Shown piece by piece: positions 9,370 through 17,317 of a DNA stretch of 43,965 nucleotides (position 1 is the stretch's first letter; each line of letters starts with the position of its first letter). A program made the translations under genes and the position numbers. The stretch is from contig DXCV01000021.1 in the NCBI GenBank assembly GCA_019115825.1, positions 1-43,965 on the forward strand. Reading direction: 5' to 3'. The DNA is from Candidatus Bacteroides pullicola (GTDB lineage Bacteria > Bacteroidota > Bacteroidia > Bacteroidales > Bacteroidaceae). The notes below the pieces were generated by a model that did not search any database, was not told where the DNA came from, and saw only the letters and a list, made by a program, of their open reading frames with translations.

Positions 9370-9418
9370 GGTATATTGCGCCGTCCTGTCCGCCGATACC
9401 CCTATATGGTGCAATACC
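9370..9418. promoter_or_regulatory. dyad upstream of the TonB receptor promoter
   Basis: GGTATATTGCGCC (9370-9382) and GGTGCAATACC (9408-9418) form an imperfect inverted repeat about 15 bp upstream of the predicted -33 element. It could be an operator, but it does not resemble a canonical Fur box. Confidence 0.35.
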
Positions 9419-9481
9419 TATTTGTGGGGATAATTTCTAAAAAGCCTTAACAACGGCGGAAAAGCCACGCGGCAAAAAATG

Positions 9482-9512
9482 AAAAAAGGCGCGTCACCTC
9501 GCGTGACACGCC
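9482..9512 (-). terminator. rho-independent terminator of rpsP
   Basis: On the minus strand arms GGCGTGTCAC and GTGACGCGCC flank a 5-base loop and are followed by six T. It lies 46 bp after the rpsP stop. Confidence 0.85.
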
Positions 9513-9558
9513 CTTTCCTACTTTATTTATAACCTTAAAAACCCAATATGGGGTATCC

Positions 9559-10113
9559 TTATTCTGCAGCGGGTGCTTCAGTTGCTTCAGCGGCTGCAGC
9601 TGCTTCGGCTTCCTTTGCAGCAGCTTCTGCGGCAGCGGCTTTTTCAGCCTCTTCAGCGGCTTTCTTTTCAGCCAATGCTTTTGCCTTTTCCTCGTTCACC
9701 TTCTTCTCGGCTTCCAGACGGGCCTTGGCTTCAGCCTTCTTGGCTTCTTCCGTCTTGGCCTTGAGGGCAGCCAGACCATTCTGCTTGTTGTTCTTCCAAG
9801 CTTCGAACTTGGCTTCTGCCTCGGCTTCGCCAAATGCGCCTTTTGCCACACCGCCCAGCAAGTGCTTCTTCATATAGACGCCTTCGCGGCTGAGGATGTT
9901 GCGCACGGTGTCCGTAGGTTGTGCACCGGTCATAACCCAATACAATGCACGGTCAAACTTCAAATCCACTGTGGCAGGATTGGTGTTAGGGTTATACGTG
10001 CCAATCTTTTCGATGAAACGACCATCCCGTGGTGCTCTTGCATCTGCAATGACGATGGAGTAGAAAGCGTAGCTCTTACGGCCATGTCTTTGCAATCTAA
10101 TTCTTGTTGCCAT
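9559..10113 (-). CDS. rpsP: 30S ribosomal protein S16 with long Ala/Glu/Lys tail
   Basis: Residues 1-80 are a typical S16 ([12 protein letters not shown] start, [10 protein letters not shown] motif), a small-subunit assembly protein. The rest, to residue 184, is a low-complexity helical or coiled-coil tail rich in Ala, Glu and Lys, so the protein is about twice the length of the E. coli one. Such tails are common in Bacteroidetes S16. The gene stands alone, with its own promoter motif and a strong terminator. The usual rimM-trmD neighbours of other phyla are absent. Confidence 0.95.
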   Translation of the reverse strand: MATRIRLQRHGRKSYAFYSIVIADARAPRDGRFIEKIGTYNPNTNPATVDLKFDRALYWVMTGAQPTDTVRNILSREGVYMKKHLLGGVAKGAFGEAEAEAKFEAWKNNKQNGLAALKAKTEEAKKAEAKARLEAEKKVNEEKAKALAEKKAAEEAEKAAAAEAAAKEAEAAAAAEATEAPAAE

Positions 10114-10173
10114 TTGTTTGAAAAATATTTTTAGTTAATGATTTGAACAGCTACCAACTCGTGATAGCGGGCG

Positions 10174-10203
10174 CAAAGGTACGGCTTTTCTGCGGATTGG
10201 CAA
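10174..10203 (-). promoter_or_regulatory. promoter of rpsP
   Basis: Minus-strand -7 box TACCTTTG (10174-10181) with a TTG -33 element at 10201-10203, spacer 19 bp. The ATG is 60 bp downstream. Confidence 0.6.
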
Positions 10204-10222
10204 GGGGAGGAAATGATTTTTT

Positions 10223-11101
10223 TCAATTAATATTGTACTCGCGGCAAATCTGCTTATATTCCTTGCCTTCCTTAAACCGCGCTATCCACACGTTAAGCGT
10301 ATCCAGCAAGGCGGGCGACTGCTTGCTGACGGCCCAGGAGTAAAACTGAGTGAAGCCTATAGCGGTGCTGATGTCCAACTGCGGCAGGCTGTCGGCCACG
10401 GCGTGCGCAACGCTCTCCTCGCAAACGGCGTAGTCAATGTCACCATGGGCAACCATAGCCATCAATTGCTCGGCACCGTAGCGTTCCACTTCGTTGATAT
10501 AGATGGTGTCGCCTATCTCATCGCCCAAGTTGCGCAGACGCAGGATGTAAGGCGAGTCCTTGGGTACATAGACGGTCTTCCCGCCCAAGTTGAGCAAACT
10601 CTTGATGAACAAGGTATCCTCGTCGGAGGTAGCTTTACGCTGCACCAATACCTGCCGACTCAGCACGATAGGGGTGGTCAGTAAGAGGGAATCCTTCAGT
10701 ACGCTCGTGGCGAGAATACCGTTGGCGATGACGTCATACGTTCCGTCGGCCAATCCACGCAGGCATTTATCGAAAGCCATTTCGGGCATGATGTCCACCT
10801 GCAGCCCGTGGTCGCGTGCAAAAGCATGTATCAAGGCATAGTTGAATCCGGACAGCGTGTCCTCGTCCATAAAGAAGCTCACCGAGTTATACTCCATCGT
10901 GGCGCGCAACACACCTTCGCGGGCAATCTCCGCATAATCCCTCGGGACGGGAGCGAGAGTTTCCACTTCGCGTGGGCGACAAGTAAAGGTCACCACCAAC
11001 AATAGGAACAGCGCGGCTATTGTACCTCCAACGAGCAGCCACGAACGTCCGGCGGGATGACGGAAGAACGGGCGTTTTCTTGTCATTTCTTGTTGCTGCA
11101 T
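10223..11101 (-). CDS. membrane-anchored solute-binding domain protein (SBP_bac_3-like)
   Basis: This 292-residue protein has a basic N-terminus, one TM segment (about residues 22-45) and a periplasmic type-3 solute-binding domain (about 60-290). Typical features are GVLRATMEYNSVSFF at the start, SGFNYALIHAFARDHG and the DGTYDVIANGI loop. There are no permease or ATPase genes nearby. The fold is also the regulatory half of lytic transglycosylase MltF, but no transglycosylase domain follows here. The ATG at 11101 was chosen; TTG at 11110 is possible. It starts 10 bp after the porin stop, so the two are one operon and the ligand may enter through that porin. The ligand, perhaps an amino acid or peptidoglycan fragment, is inferred. 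Confidence 0.75.
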   Translation of the reverse strand: MQQQEMTRKRPFFRHPAGRSWLLVGGTIAALFLLLVVTFTCRPREVETLAPVPRDYAEIAREGVLRATMEYNSVSFFMDEDTLSGFNYALIHAFARDHGLQVDIMPEMAFDKCLRGLADGTYDVIANGILATSVLKDSLLLTTPIVLSRQVLVQRKATSDEDTLFIKSLLNLGGKTVYVPKDSPYILRLRNLGDEIGDTIYINEVERYGAEQLMAMVAHGDIDYAVCEESVAHAVADSLPQLDISTAIGFTQFYSWAVSKQSPALLDTLNVWIARFKEGKEYKQICREYNIN

Positions 11102-11110
11102 AGTCGTCAA

Positions 11111-13216
11111 TCAATCATAGAAGTTCCACGACACACCTATTTTCAGCAAACGCGAATTGATGGGATAATGCGGCACAAGGAAGGATTGCCCGTTGCCCAT
11201 GCCCGCGTTGACGTGATACATCATTACAAAGATGCGTGTGCGCTTCAGGTGCAAGTTCAGGTAGGCGTTGATGATGGGGTAACCGCCAATATCCACTTGG
11301 TCGTCCTCGCGCTGCAAATGGAATTGCTGCGTGGCAGGCATATAGGCGGGAGCCTTGTAGGTGGTAAAGTAGCGCACGTCGGCACCCAGTTGCAACGTTA
11401 GTACTTTGAAGAGCTTGGTCAACAGGTACACGTTGTGGTAGAGCGACAGGTCGGGCAGCGGCAAGATGGTCTCGTTGCTCGACTTCTGCCACGTCACTTC
11501 GTTGTCCAGATGGAAAATCCCCAACTTAAAATCCTGCTTCAACATGGCCGCAAGTACCTGTATGTTCCCTCCATATTGCGCGGGCAGAGCGTGCTGGTCG
11601 AAGTAGGTATAGTTCTTGATGTTCTCCATACCCACTTTCAAGTTGGTGCGCCATTGCTGGATGTTCAGCTCGCCTTCCACGCCGGTGCGGAATTCCTTGC
11701 TCATATTGTCGTTGTCCCACGCGAAATGGTTGGAATGGTAATGGCGCATATAGAAAGAGGGTAACCGGTTGCTGACATGTCCGCGGGCATAGAAGTTGAC
11801 AGTATCCTTCCCGAGCCGGAAATTCAAGTCAATGTCGCCATTCACCTTGAACTGTCCGGCAGCCTTCCCGGCCAGGCCCACCTCGCCCGTCACGTTGTAG
11901 TGCAGCAGTGAGCCTTGCCGCTTGGACAGCTCGCCACCGACGTAAAACTCATGTTCGGTGTACTCCAAGGGCGTCGGACGCGGCAAAGACGTATCCATGT
12001 TCATCAGCGTATATCGGTTGAAGTTATGTGAGACATATGCCGTCAGTCCCGCCTTTGCATATTTATGGAAGCCCTCCAACAAGGAAATACCGAAGACGTT
12101 CTTTACACTCAAGGCGACAGTGGAGTCGTTGCTTGCACCCTCTTGCAAATAGGTGTTTTCATAAAATCCGTCTTCGCCCGTAGGCTCGGTGGACGAGCGG
12201 AAGGTGCGGCGCGAACGCTCCACCTTGAAGGTATGAATAAAGCTGGTGACAGGCACGAATTCTTCCTCCACAATGGTATCCTTGGGCAGTGCGGTGCTGT
12301 CTTGCTGCATCCGCCGTTGCGCCGCAGGGTCTTGCGTGTCTTCCAACTTGGTCACTTCGCGGTAGAAGCCAAGACGGTAGCGGTGTGTCAGATAAAGATA
12401 AAAATTGTGGTTACGGGTACCTGTACCTTCCAGCCGGGTGGGGATATTCTGCGTGCCGCCCACGTCTTCCATTTCTTCGGGACGCGTAATGTAGCGGTCA
12501 TCAATAATGCCACCGTTTTCGTTCATCTTGAAGAAATTGTTATTGTAGGCGGCGTGCATCTGGTATTCCTCGCCGATATAGCTGGCAAACACGCCCGCAT
12601 TGAAATGCGAGGTGGCTTGGTTGGCATAATAGCCGCGCCCATACAGATAGTCAATGTTGAATCCCACAGCCAGACGCTTGTTGACGTTGACGGAGAAATA
12701 AGACTTGAAGCGATCCTCACCGTTAATTTTGCTACCCGCCTTGTAGTAGGTCAGGTTGGTGAAAGGGACATTGCTGTTGGTGAAGAGCAAGTCACTGGGC
12801 TTTACGTAAAAGCTGGACAAGGGGGCAATGAAGATTGTAGGGTATTCATCGTCGTCCCGCTCAAAGAAAATGCGCGATTGACGGGGCGCGCCGAGGTTAC
12901 CCAGATAGTTGTAGTGCCCCTCCATGCCTTCCACCAGATTTGTGTTTTGGAAGTTCAGGCTGGCTGTATCCGCAGGAATAAGTGTCCGCTCGCCCAATTC
13001 ACCGCTAACTTTCCACATGTAGAGTTTCGGAGGCAGGCTCTGGATATTCACAGTGCTGTCCTCTAAGTTGTCCGGCTGCAACGCAGGGTCTATCTGGTTA
13101 CCATATTGGTCACGCATGTTTCCGCCTTGGTTCATCGAATTCATGGGCACCTGCGCGCTTGCGGCCAATACCCCCAAGACGGACAAGAGTATATATGTCA
13201 GTAGGATTCGTTTCAT
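11111..13216 (-). CDS. Bacteroidetes putative porin (outer-membrane beta-barrel)
   Basis: This 701-residue protein has a signal peptide (1-21, ending ASAQ) and a Gln/Asn/Met-rich start to the mature protein (VPMNSMNQGGNMRDQYGNQ). A long beta-barrel follows, with many alternating aromatic strands and a C-terminal LLKIGVSWNFYD that ends near an aromatic residue as outer-membrane proteins do. It fits the 'putative porin' family of Bacteroidetes. The ATG at 13216 starts the signal peptide. It is the first gene of a two-gene operon with the tethered solute-binding protein, and divergent from the glycosyltransferase at 13296. Its substrate is unknown. Confidence 0.75.
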   Translation of the reverse strand: MKRILLTYILLSVLGVLAASAQVPMNSMNQGGNMRDQYGNQIDPALQPDNLEDSTVNIQSLPPKLYMWKVSGELGERTLIPADTASLNFQNTNLVEGMEGHYNYLGNLGAPRQSRIFFERDDDEYPTIFIAPLSSFYVKPSDLLFTNSNVPFTNLTYYKAGSKINGEDRFKSYFSVNVNKRLAVGFNIDYLYGRGYYANQATSHFNAGVFASYIGEEYQMHAAYNNNFFKMNENGGIIDDRYITRPEEMEDVGGTQNIPTRLEGTGTRNHNFYLYLTHRYRLGFYREVTKLEDTQDPAAQRRMQQDSTALPKDTIVEEEFVPVTSFIHTFKVERSRRTFRSSTEPTGEDGFYENTYLQEGASNDSTVALSVKNVFGISLLEGFHKYAKAGLTAYVSHNFNRYTLMNMDTSLPRPTPLEYTEHEFYVGGELSKRQGSLLHYNVTGEVGLAGKAAGQFKVNGDIDLNFRLGKDTVNFYARGHVSNRLPSFYMRHYHSNHFAWDNDNMSKEFRTGVEGELNIQQWRTNLKVGMENIKNYTYFDQHALPAQYGGNIQVLAAMLKQDFKLGIFHLDNEVTWQKSSNETILPLPDLSLYHNVYLLTKLFKVLTLQLGADVRYFTTYKAPAYMPATQQFHLQREDDQVDIGGYPIINAYLNLHLKRTRIFVMMYHVNAGMGNGQSFLVPHYPINSRLLKIGVSWNFYD

Positions 13217-13225
13217 AAGTGGCGG

Positions 13226-13233
13226 CAAAGATA
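13226..13233 (-). promoter_or_regulatory. -7 box for the porin operon
   Basis: Minus strand TATCTTTG, full match to TAnnTTTG, 9 bp upstream of the chosen ATG, giving a very short leader. Confidence 0.45.
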
Positions 13234-13255
13234 CAACAAAGTCACCAAAAATCGC

Positions 13256-13263
13256 TACCTTTG
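13256..13263 (+). promoter_or_regulatory. -7 box for the glycosyltransferase gene
   Basis: TACCTTTG, full match to TAnnTTTG, 32 bp before the ATG at 13296. It is about 22 bp from the opposed box of the porin operon, so the two promoters share the same short control region. Confidence 0.55.
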
Positions 13264-13295
13264 CACCGTTTTATTCACATAGATAAACAAAACAC

Positions 13296-14468
13296 ATGGA
13301 AGCATTCACTATATCTCCCGACGAAACCTTGCTGTTAGTCCTCACAGGCGGGCTTCTTCTCATCCAAGTACTTTTCTACCTGATTCTCTACCTCCGCATC
13401 CCCCGGCACAACCACGCCGCAGCCGAAAGTGGCATCCCTTTTGCCGATGATTACCCTCCCCTATCCGTCATCATCTATGCCCACGAGTCCTACGAAGACC
13501 TAAAGCAGAACCTCCCACTCATTTTGGAGCAAGACTACCCGTCTTTCGAGGTCATCGTTATCACGGACGGGGTAGACGACGGCACCATCGATTACCTCAC
13601 CCGGCTGCGGACACAATATCCACACCTCTACCACAGCTTCATCCCCGACTCCTCGAAATATATCAGCCATAAGAAACTAGGGTTGACTTTGGGCATACGC
13701 GCCGCCCACCACGACTGGGTGGTCACGACTGATACCGGCTACCATCCCCGCAGCAACCAGTGGCTCCGCCTCCTGGCACGCAACTTCACGCCAGACACGC
13801 AAGTAGTATTGGGGTACAGCGGATATGAACGAGGAAAAGGATGGCTGCACAAGCGCATCGCCTTCGACAACCTATTCACCCATATTCGCTGCCTGGGTTT
13901 TGCTTTGGGCGGACATCCCTATATGGGTTTCGGGCGCAATATGGCCTACCGCAAAGACTTATACTACCAGCACAAAGGATTCTCTGGGCACCTTAACTTA
14001 CTTCGAGGAGAAGATGACCTCTTCATCAACCGTGTGGCCAACGGAAACAATACACGCGTGGAAACGCAAGCCGAAGCTGTTATGCTACGCTGTCCCTGCA
14101 CACGCGCCAAGGACTGGCGTGAGGAAAAAATCGGATATGCTTCCACTGCCCGCTTCTACCGGGGCATGCAACGCTACGAGGCTGGATTGGAAACGCTGAC
14201 GCGCCTGCTCTTCCACGCCGCATGGATGATAACTGCCGCCATATGCACCCTGCACGCCCATTGGCTGGGGACAGGCATCGCAGCATCGGCTTTCCTGCTA
14301 AGGCTCACACTACAAGGCTATGTGATCAATAAAAATGCAAAGACGTTGGGCGAATCGAGGAGATACTACCTCACCCTACCGGTGTTCGACCTTCTCCAAC
14401 CTGTCCAATCCCTGCGGTGGAAACTCATTTGCCTCCTGCGCAAGAAGAGCGAGTTTCTCTGCAAATAA
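13296..14468 (+). CDS. family 2 glycosyltransferase, membrane-bound
   Basis: This 390-residue protein has an N-terminal TM segment (about 11-34), a GT-A catalytic domain (about 55-280) and two or three C-terminal TM segments (about 300-345). The GT2 start is clear (PLSVIIYAHESYEDLKQNL, then EVIVITDGVDDGT). The metal-binding motif reads TTDTGYHP instead of the usual DAD, and a GEDD motif provides the candidate catalytic base. It probably adds a sugar to a lipid or cell-surface glycan at the cytoplasmic face. No glycan cluster surrounds it. It stands alone, with its own promoter motif. Confidence 0.8.
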   Translation: MEAFTISPDETLLLVLTGGLLLIQVLFYLILYLRIPRHNHAAAESGIPFADDYPPLSVIIYAHESYEDLKQNLPLILEQDYPSFEVIVITDGVDDGTIDYLTRLRTQYPHLYHSFIPDSSKYISHKKLGLTLGIRAAHHDWVVTTDTGYHPRSNQWLRLLARNFTPDTQVVLGYSGYERGKGWLHKRIAFDNLFTHIRCLGFALGGHPYMGFGRNMAYRKDLYYQHKGFSGHLNLLRGEDDLFINRVANGNNTRVETQAEAVMLRCPCTRAKDWREEKIGYASTARFYRGMQRYEAGLETLTRLLFHAAWMITAAICTLHAHWLGTGIAASAFLLRLTLQGYVINKNAKTLGESRRYYLTLPVFDLLQPVQSLRWKLICLLRKKSEFLCK

Positions 14469-14489
14469 GTAGCTATATTTAGCATATAT

Positions 14490-14608
14490 TTTCAGAGGCA
14501 TTCGATAGGGTATGTTTAGGAATCCATAACGACTACATGAGGCAAAGGTGGCACCTTTGATAGTCATCATTGGCATTGATGGTAGTCATCATTGGCATTG
14601 ATGGTAGG
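14490..14608. repeat. 65-bp leader plus three-unit 22-bp palindrome array
   Basis: The leader 14490-14554 matches 59 of 65 bases at 30412-30476. Units follow at 14543-14564 (arms CAAAG/CTTTG, centre GTGGCAC, spacer ATAGT), 14565-14586 and 14587-14608 (both arms CATCA/TGATG, centre TTGGCAT, spacers GTAGT and GTAGG). The array starts 22 bp after the glycosyltransferase stop codon and lies between convergent genes. Confidence 0.93.
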
Positions 14609-14676
14609 GCAAGATGAATACTACCCTTCGCTTCTTGATGCTATAAACTAACATTGAACATCTACTTTGTACCGCA

Positions 14677-15921
14677 TTATTCATACCGTATGGAATCCGC
14701 CGGACGGATATGAGATATCAGGAAAGATGGCCCTACCAGCATTAGGACGGAAGCGGCCAAAGCACCGCCATTCAGCAGCAACAAATAGCCGATATTGAAC
14801 GCCACGGGCACGGTATCCATATAATAGGTTTCCGCATCCAAGGCAGCAAACCCTGTCCAATGTTGCAGCAGGCAAAGACCGATGCCCACGACATTTCCCC
14901 ATAGCATCCCCCGTCCGATGAGGAAAACGGAAAGCCAAAGGAAGACCTTCTGTATAGTGAGATTGTTCGCCCCCAGAGCTTTCAGCGTACCTATCATCGG
15001 CGTACGCTCAATGATGAGGATAAACAAGCCGGAAATCATCGTGAAGCCCGCCACGCCCATCATCAAGACGAGTATCACCCAAATATCCACGTCCAGAATA
15101 TCCAACCAAGAGAAAATGGCCGGGTTGAGCTGCTCGACATTGCGGGCTGTATATTGCGCCCCGTATCGATCGGAATGGCCTTCCAGAAGTGAGGCAATCT
15201 CCCATGTGGCGTCTTCCAATTGGTCATAGTCCTTCAGCAGGATTTCCAATCCTCCGGCTTGATCGTTCTGCCACCCGTTCAAGCGGTTCACCGTATGCAG
15301 GTCGGTGAACAGAAAAAGATTGTCATACTCCGAAAAACTGGTACGGTAAATACCTACAACCTTCAACCGGCGGGCGCGCACCTCGTCTTCTATATAATAA
15401 GTATCAAGTTTGTCTCCCAACTTCAGCTTCAACTTCCCCGCCAATGCTTGGGAAATGACCACGCTATTCGAAGACGAAGCATCACTGAAGTTTGGCAAAT
15501 CGCCCTCCACCAGATATTGCTGTAAAAAGCGGGTGTCATAATCCGGCGCAATGCCTTTCAGCACCATGCCTTGAAAAGCATCTGCCGTCTTCACCAACCC
15601 CGGCTTATAAGAAAAACGTTGCACATGCCTCACGCCTGGCATCGCCGCCAACTGATTCAACAGGGCTTCATCCACCCCGACAGGCAAAGGCTCGTAGAGC
15701 TGCATCTGCGCCAAGTTGGTCACTTGGATGTGCCCTCCGAATCCAACGATTTTGTCACGCACCTCCTTCTTGAACCCCGTCACCACGGACACAGCTATGA
15801 GCATCACCGCCAAGCCGATGGCAATGCCAAGCTTGGCGATAAGTACCGCAGGACGGGAAACCCAACGTTTATCCTGCTCCCCGCGATAAAGGCGGCGGGC
15901 AATGAAGAGAGGCAGGGACAT
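14677..15921 (-). CDS. FtsX/LolE-type ABC transporter permease
   Basis: This 414-residue protein has the MacB/FtsX layout: one TM segment near residues 25-48 (AKLGIAIGLAVMLIAVSVVTGF), a large periplasmic domain (about 50-270), and three C-terminal TM segments (about 275-300, 320-350, 370-398). The motif MIGTLKALGANNLTIQKVFLW is the coupling region that contacts the ATPase. It resembles LolC/LolE, which extract lipoproteins from the inner membrane for LolA. No ATPase gene is adjacent, so its partner must be encoded elsewhere. It follows the aminotransferase gene by 25 bp in the same direction. The Lol role is inferred. Confidence 0.82.
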   Translation of the reverse strand: MSLPLFIARRLYRGEQDKRWVSRPAVLIAKLGIAIGLAVMLIAVSVVTGFKKEVRDKIVGFGGHIQVTNLAQMQLYEPLPVGVDEALLNQLAAMPGVRHVQRFSYKPGLVKTADAFQGMVLKGIAPDYDTRFLQQYLVEGDLPNFSDASSSNSVVISQALAGKLKLKLGDKLDTYYIEDEVRARRLKVVGIYRTSFSEYDNLFLFTDLHTVNRLNGWQNDQAGGLEILLKDYDQLEDATWEIASLLEGHSDRYGAQYTARNVEQLNPAIFSWLDILDVDIWVILVLMMGVAGFTMISGLFILIIERTPMIGTLKALGANNLTIQKVFLWLSVFLIGRGMLWGNVVGIGLCLLQHWTGFAALDAETYYMDTVPVAFNIGYLLLLNGGALAASVLMLVGPSFLISHIRPADSIRYE

Positions 15922-15946
15922 ACCTTATATTATATCTTCTCCTTTC

Positions 15947-17146
15947 TCACTCTGTCCGCCCCGGATAGGCTTCCAGCGCCTTTTTCAAGACAAGAAGAGC
16001 ACGAGTCAAGTCATCCTTTTTCAACGTATACGAAATACGGACTTCGTTGCGCCCCGATCCGGGTGTGGTATAGAATCCCGAAGCCGGCGCCATGAAGATG
16101 GTTTGTCCTTCATATTGAAAATCGGACAGGCACCATGCACAGAATTTGTCTGAATCGTCCACAGGCAACTTGGCGACCGTGTAAAAAGCCCCCATAGGTA
16201 TAGGCGAATACACGCCCGGAATACGGTTCAAGCCGTCTATCAGGCACTTGCGACGCTCAACATATTCATCATAAACATCACGCATATACTCCTCATCCAC
16301 ATCCAAAGAAGCCTCGGCGGCAATCTGGCCAATCAGAGGAGGGCTGAGACGGGCTTGACAGAATTTCATCACCGCCTGACGGATTTCCTTGTTCTTCGTT
16401 ATCAAGGCGCCGATACGAATGCCGCACTCCGAATAACGCTTTGACACGGAGTCGATGAGCACCACATTCTGCTCAATGCCCTCCAGGTGGCAGGCGGAAA
16501 TATAAGGAGAACCGGTATAGATGAACTCTCGATAAACCTCGTCGGAGAAGAGAAAAAGGTCATATTTCTTCACCAAGTCGCGTATCTGGTTCATCTCGCG
16601 GCGGGTGTAGAGGTATCCCGTCGGGTTGTTAGGATTGCAAATCAGGATGGCACGGGTGCGCTCGTTGATAAGTTCCTCGAATTTCTCCACTTTGGGCAGA
16701 GAGAATCCCTCCTCAATGGTGGTGGTGACAGTACGTATCTTGGCACCTGCGGAAATGGCAAACGCCATATAATTGGCATAAGCAGGTTCAGGCACTATGA
16801 TTTCATCGCCCGGATTCAAGCAAGCCAAGAAAGAGAAAAGCACCGCTTCTGATCCGCCCGACGTAATGATGATATCATCGGCCGTCAAATGGATGTTGTA
16901 TTTCTCATAATAACCCACCAGTTTCTCCCGGTAACTGCGAAATCCGGCACTGGGGCTATACTCCAACACCTTGCGGTCAATGCTGCGAATGGCATCCAAC
17001 GCAACCTGAGGCGTCGGCAAGTCGGGTTGGCCGATATTCAGATGAAACACATGCACTCCCCTTTGTTTGGCTGCATCGGCCAAAGGAGCCAGTTTGCGGA
17101 TGGGCGAGGCGGGCATTTCTGTCCCGCGAATGGATATTGTCGGCAT
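15947..17146 (-). CDS. pyridoxal-phosphate aminotransferase, class I/II
   Basis: This 399-residue protein is a fold-type I aminotransferase of the aspartate-aminotransferase group. Visible motifs are NIGQPDLPTP near the N-terminus, SGGSEAVLF, the CNPNNPTGYLYTR motif, the FSDEVYREF motif, and the PLP lysine in SVSKRYS. A C-terminal GRNEVRISYTL supplies the substrate-carboxylate Arg. It transfers amino groups between an amino acid and a 2-oxoacid; whether it prefers aspartate, aromatic or other substrates cannot be told. The ATG at 17146 was chosen because the sequence upstream contains the promoter motif. It is the first gene of a two-gene unit with the FtsX-type permease, an unrelated function. 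Confidence 0.9.
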   Translation of the reverse strand: MPTISIRGTEMPASPIRKLAPLADAAKQRGVHVFHLNIGQPDLPTPQVALDAIRSIDRKVLEYSPSAGFRSYREKLVGYYEKYNIHLTADDIIITSGGSEAVLFSFLACLNPGDEIIVPEPAYANYMAFAISAGAKIRTVTTTIEEGFSLPKVEKFEELINERTRAILICNPNNPTGYLYTRREMNQIRDLVKKYDLFLFSDEVYREFIYTGSPYISACHLEGIEQNVVLIDSVSKRYSECGIRIGALITKNKEIRQAVMKFCQARLSPPLIGQIAAEASLDVDEEYMRDVYDEYVERRKCLIDGLNRIPGVYSPIPMGAFYTVAKLPVDDSDKFCAWCLSDFQYEGQTIFMAPASGFYTTPGSGRNEVRISYTLKKDDLTRALLVLKKALEAYPGRTE

Positions 17147-17178
17147 TCCTGTTTTAATGTATTTTGGTTTATGAGCGA

Positions 17179-17186
17179 CAAAGGTA
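17179..17186 (-). promoter_or_regulatory. -7 box for the aminotransferase gene
   Basis: Minus strand TACCTTTG, full match to TAnnTTTG, 32 bp before the ATG at 17146. Confidence 0.5.
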
Positions 17187-17317
17187 CACATTTATTTGAT
17201 AAGGACACACCCAAAAATCTTTCGGTTTACAAAAAAACTAAAATCAACAAAAAACATGATGCCATATCAGCACAATAGGCTACCTTTACAGCACCAAACT
17301 TTAAATAAACAGCTACC

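Noticed and set aside
14543..14608. Simple rho-independent terminators as the explanation for the palindrome arrays
   Set aside because: None of the units is followed by a T-tract, while true terminators in the window (4019, 9482, 18559, 25878) have one.
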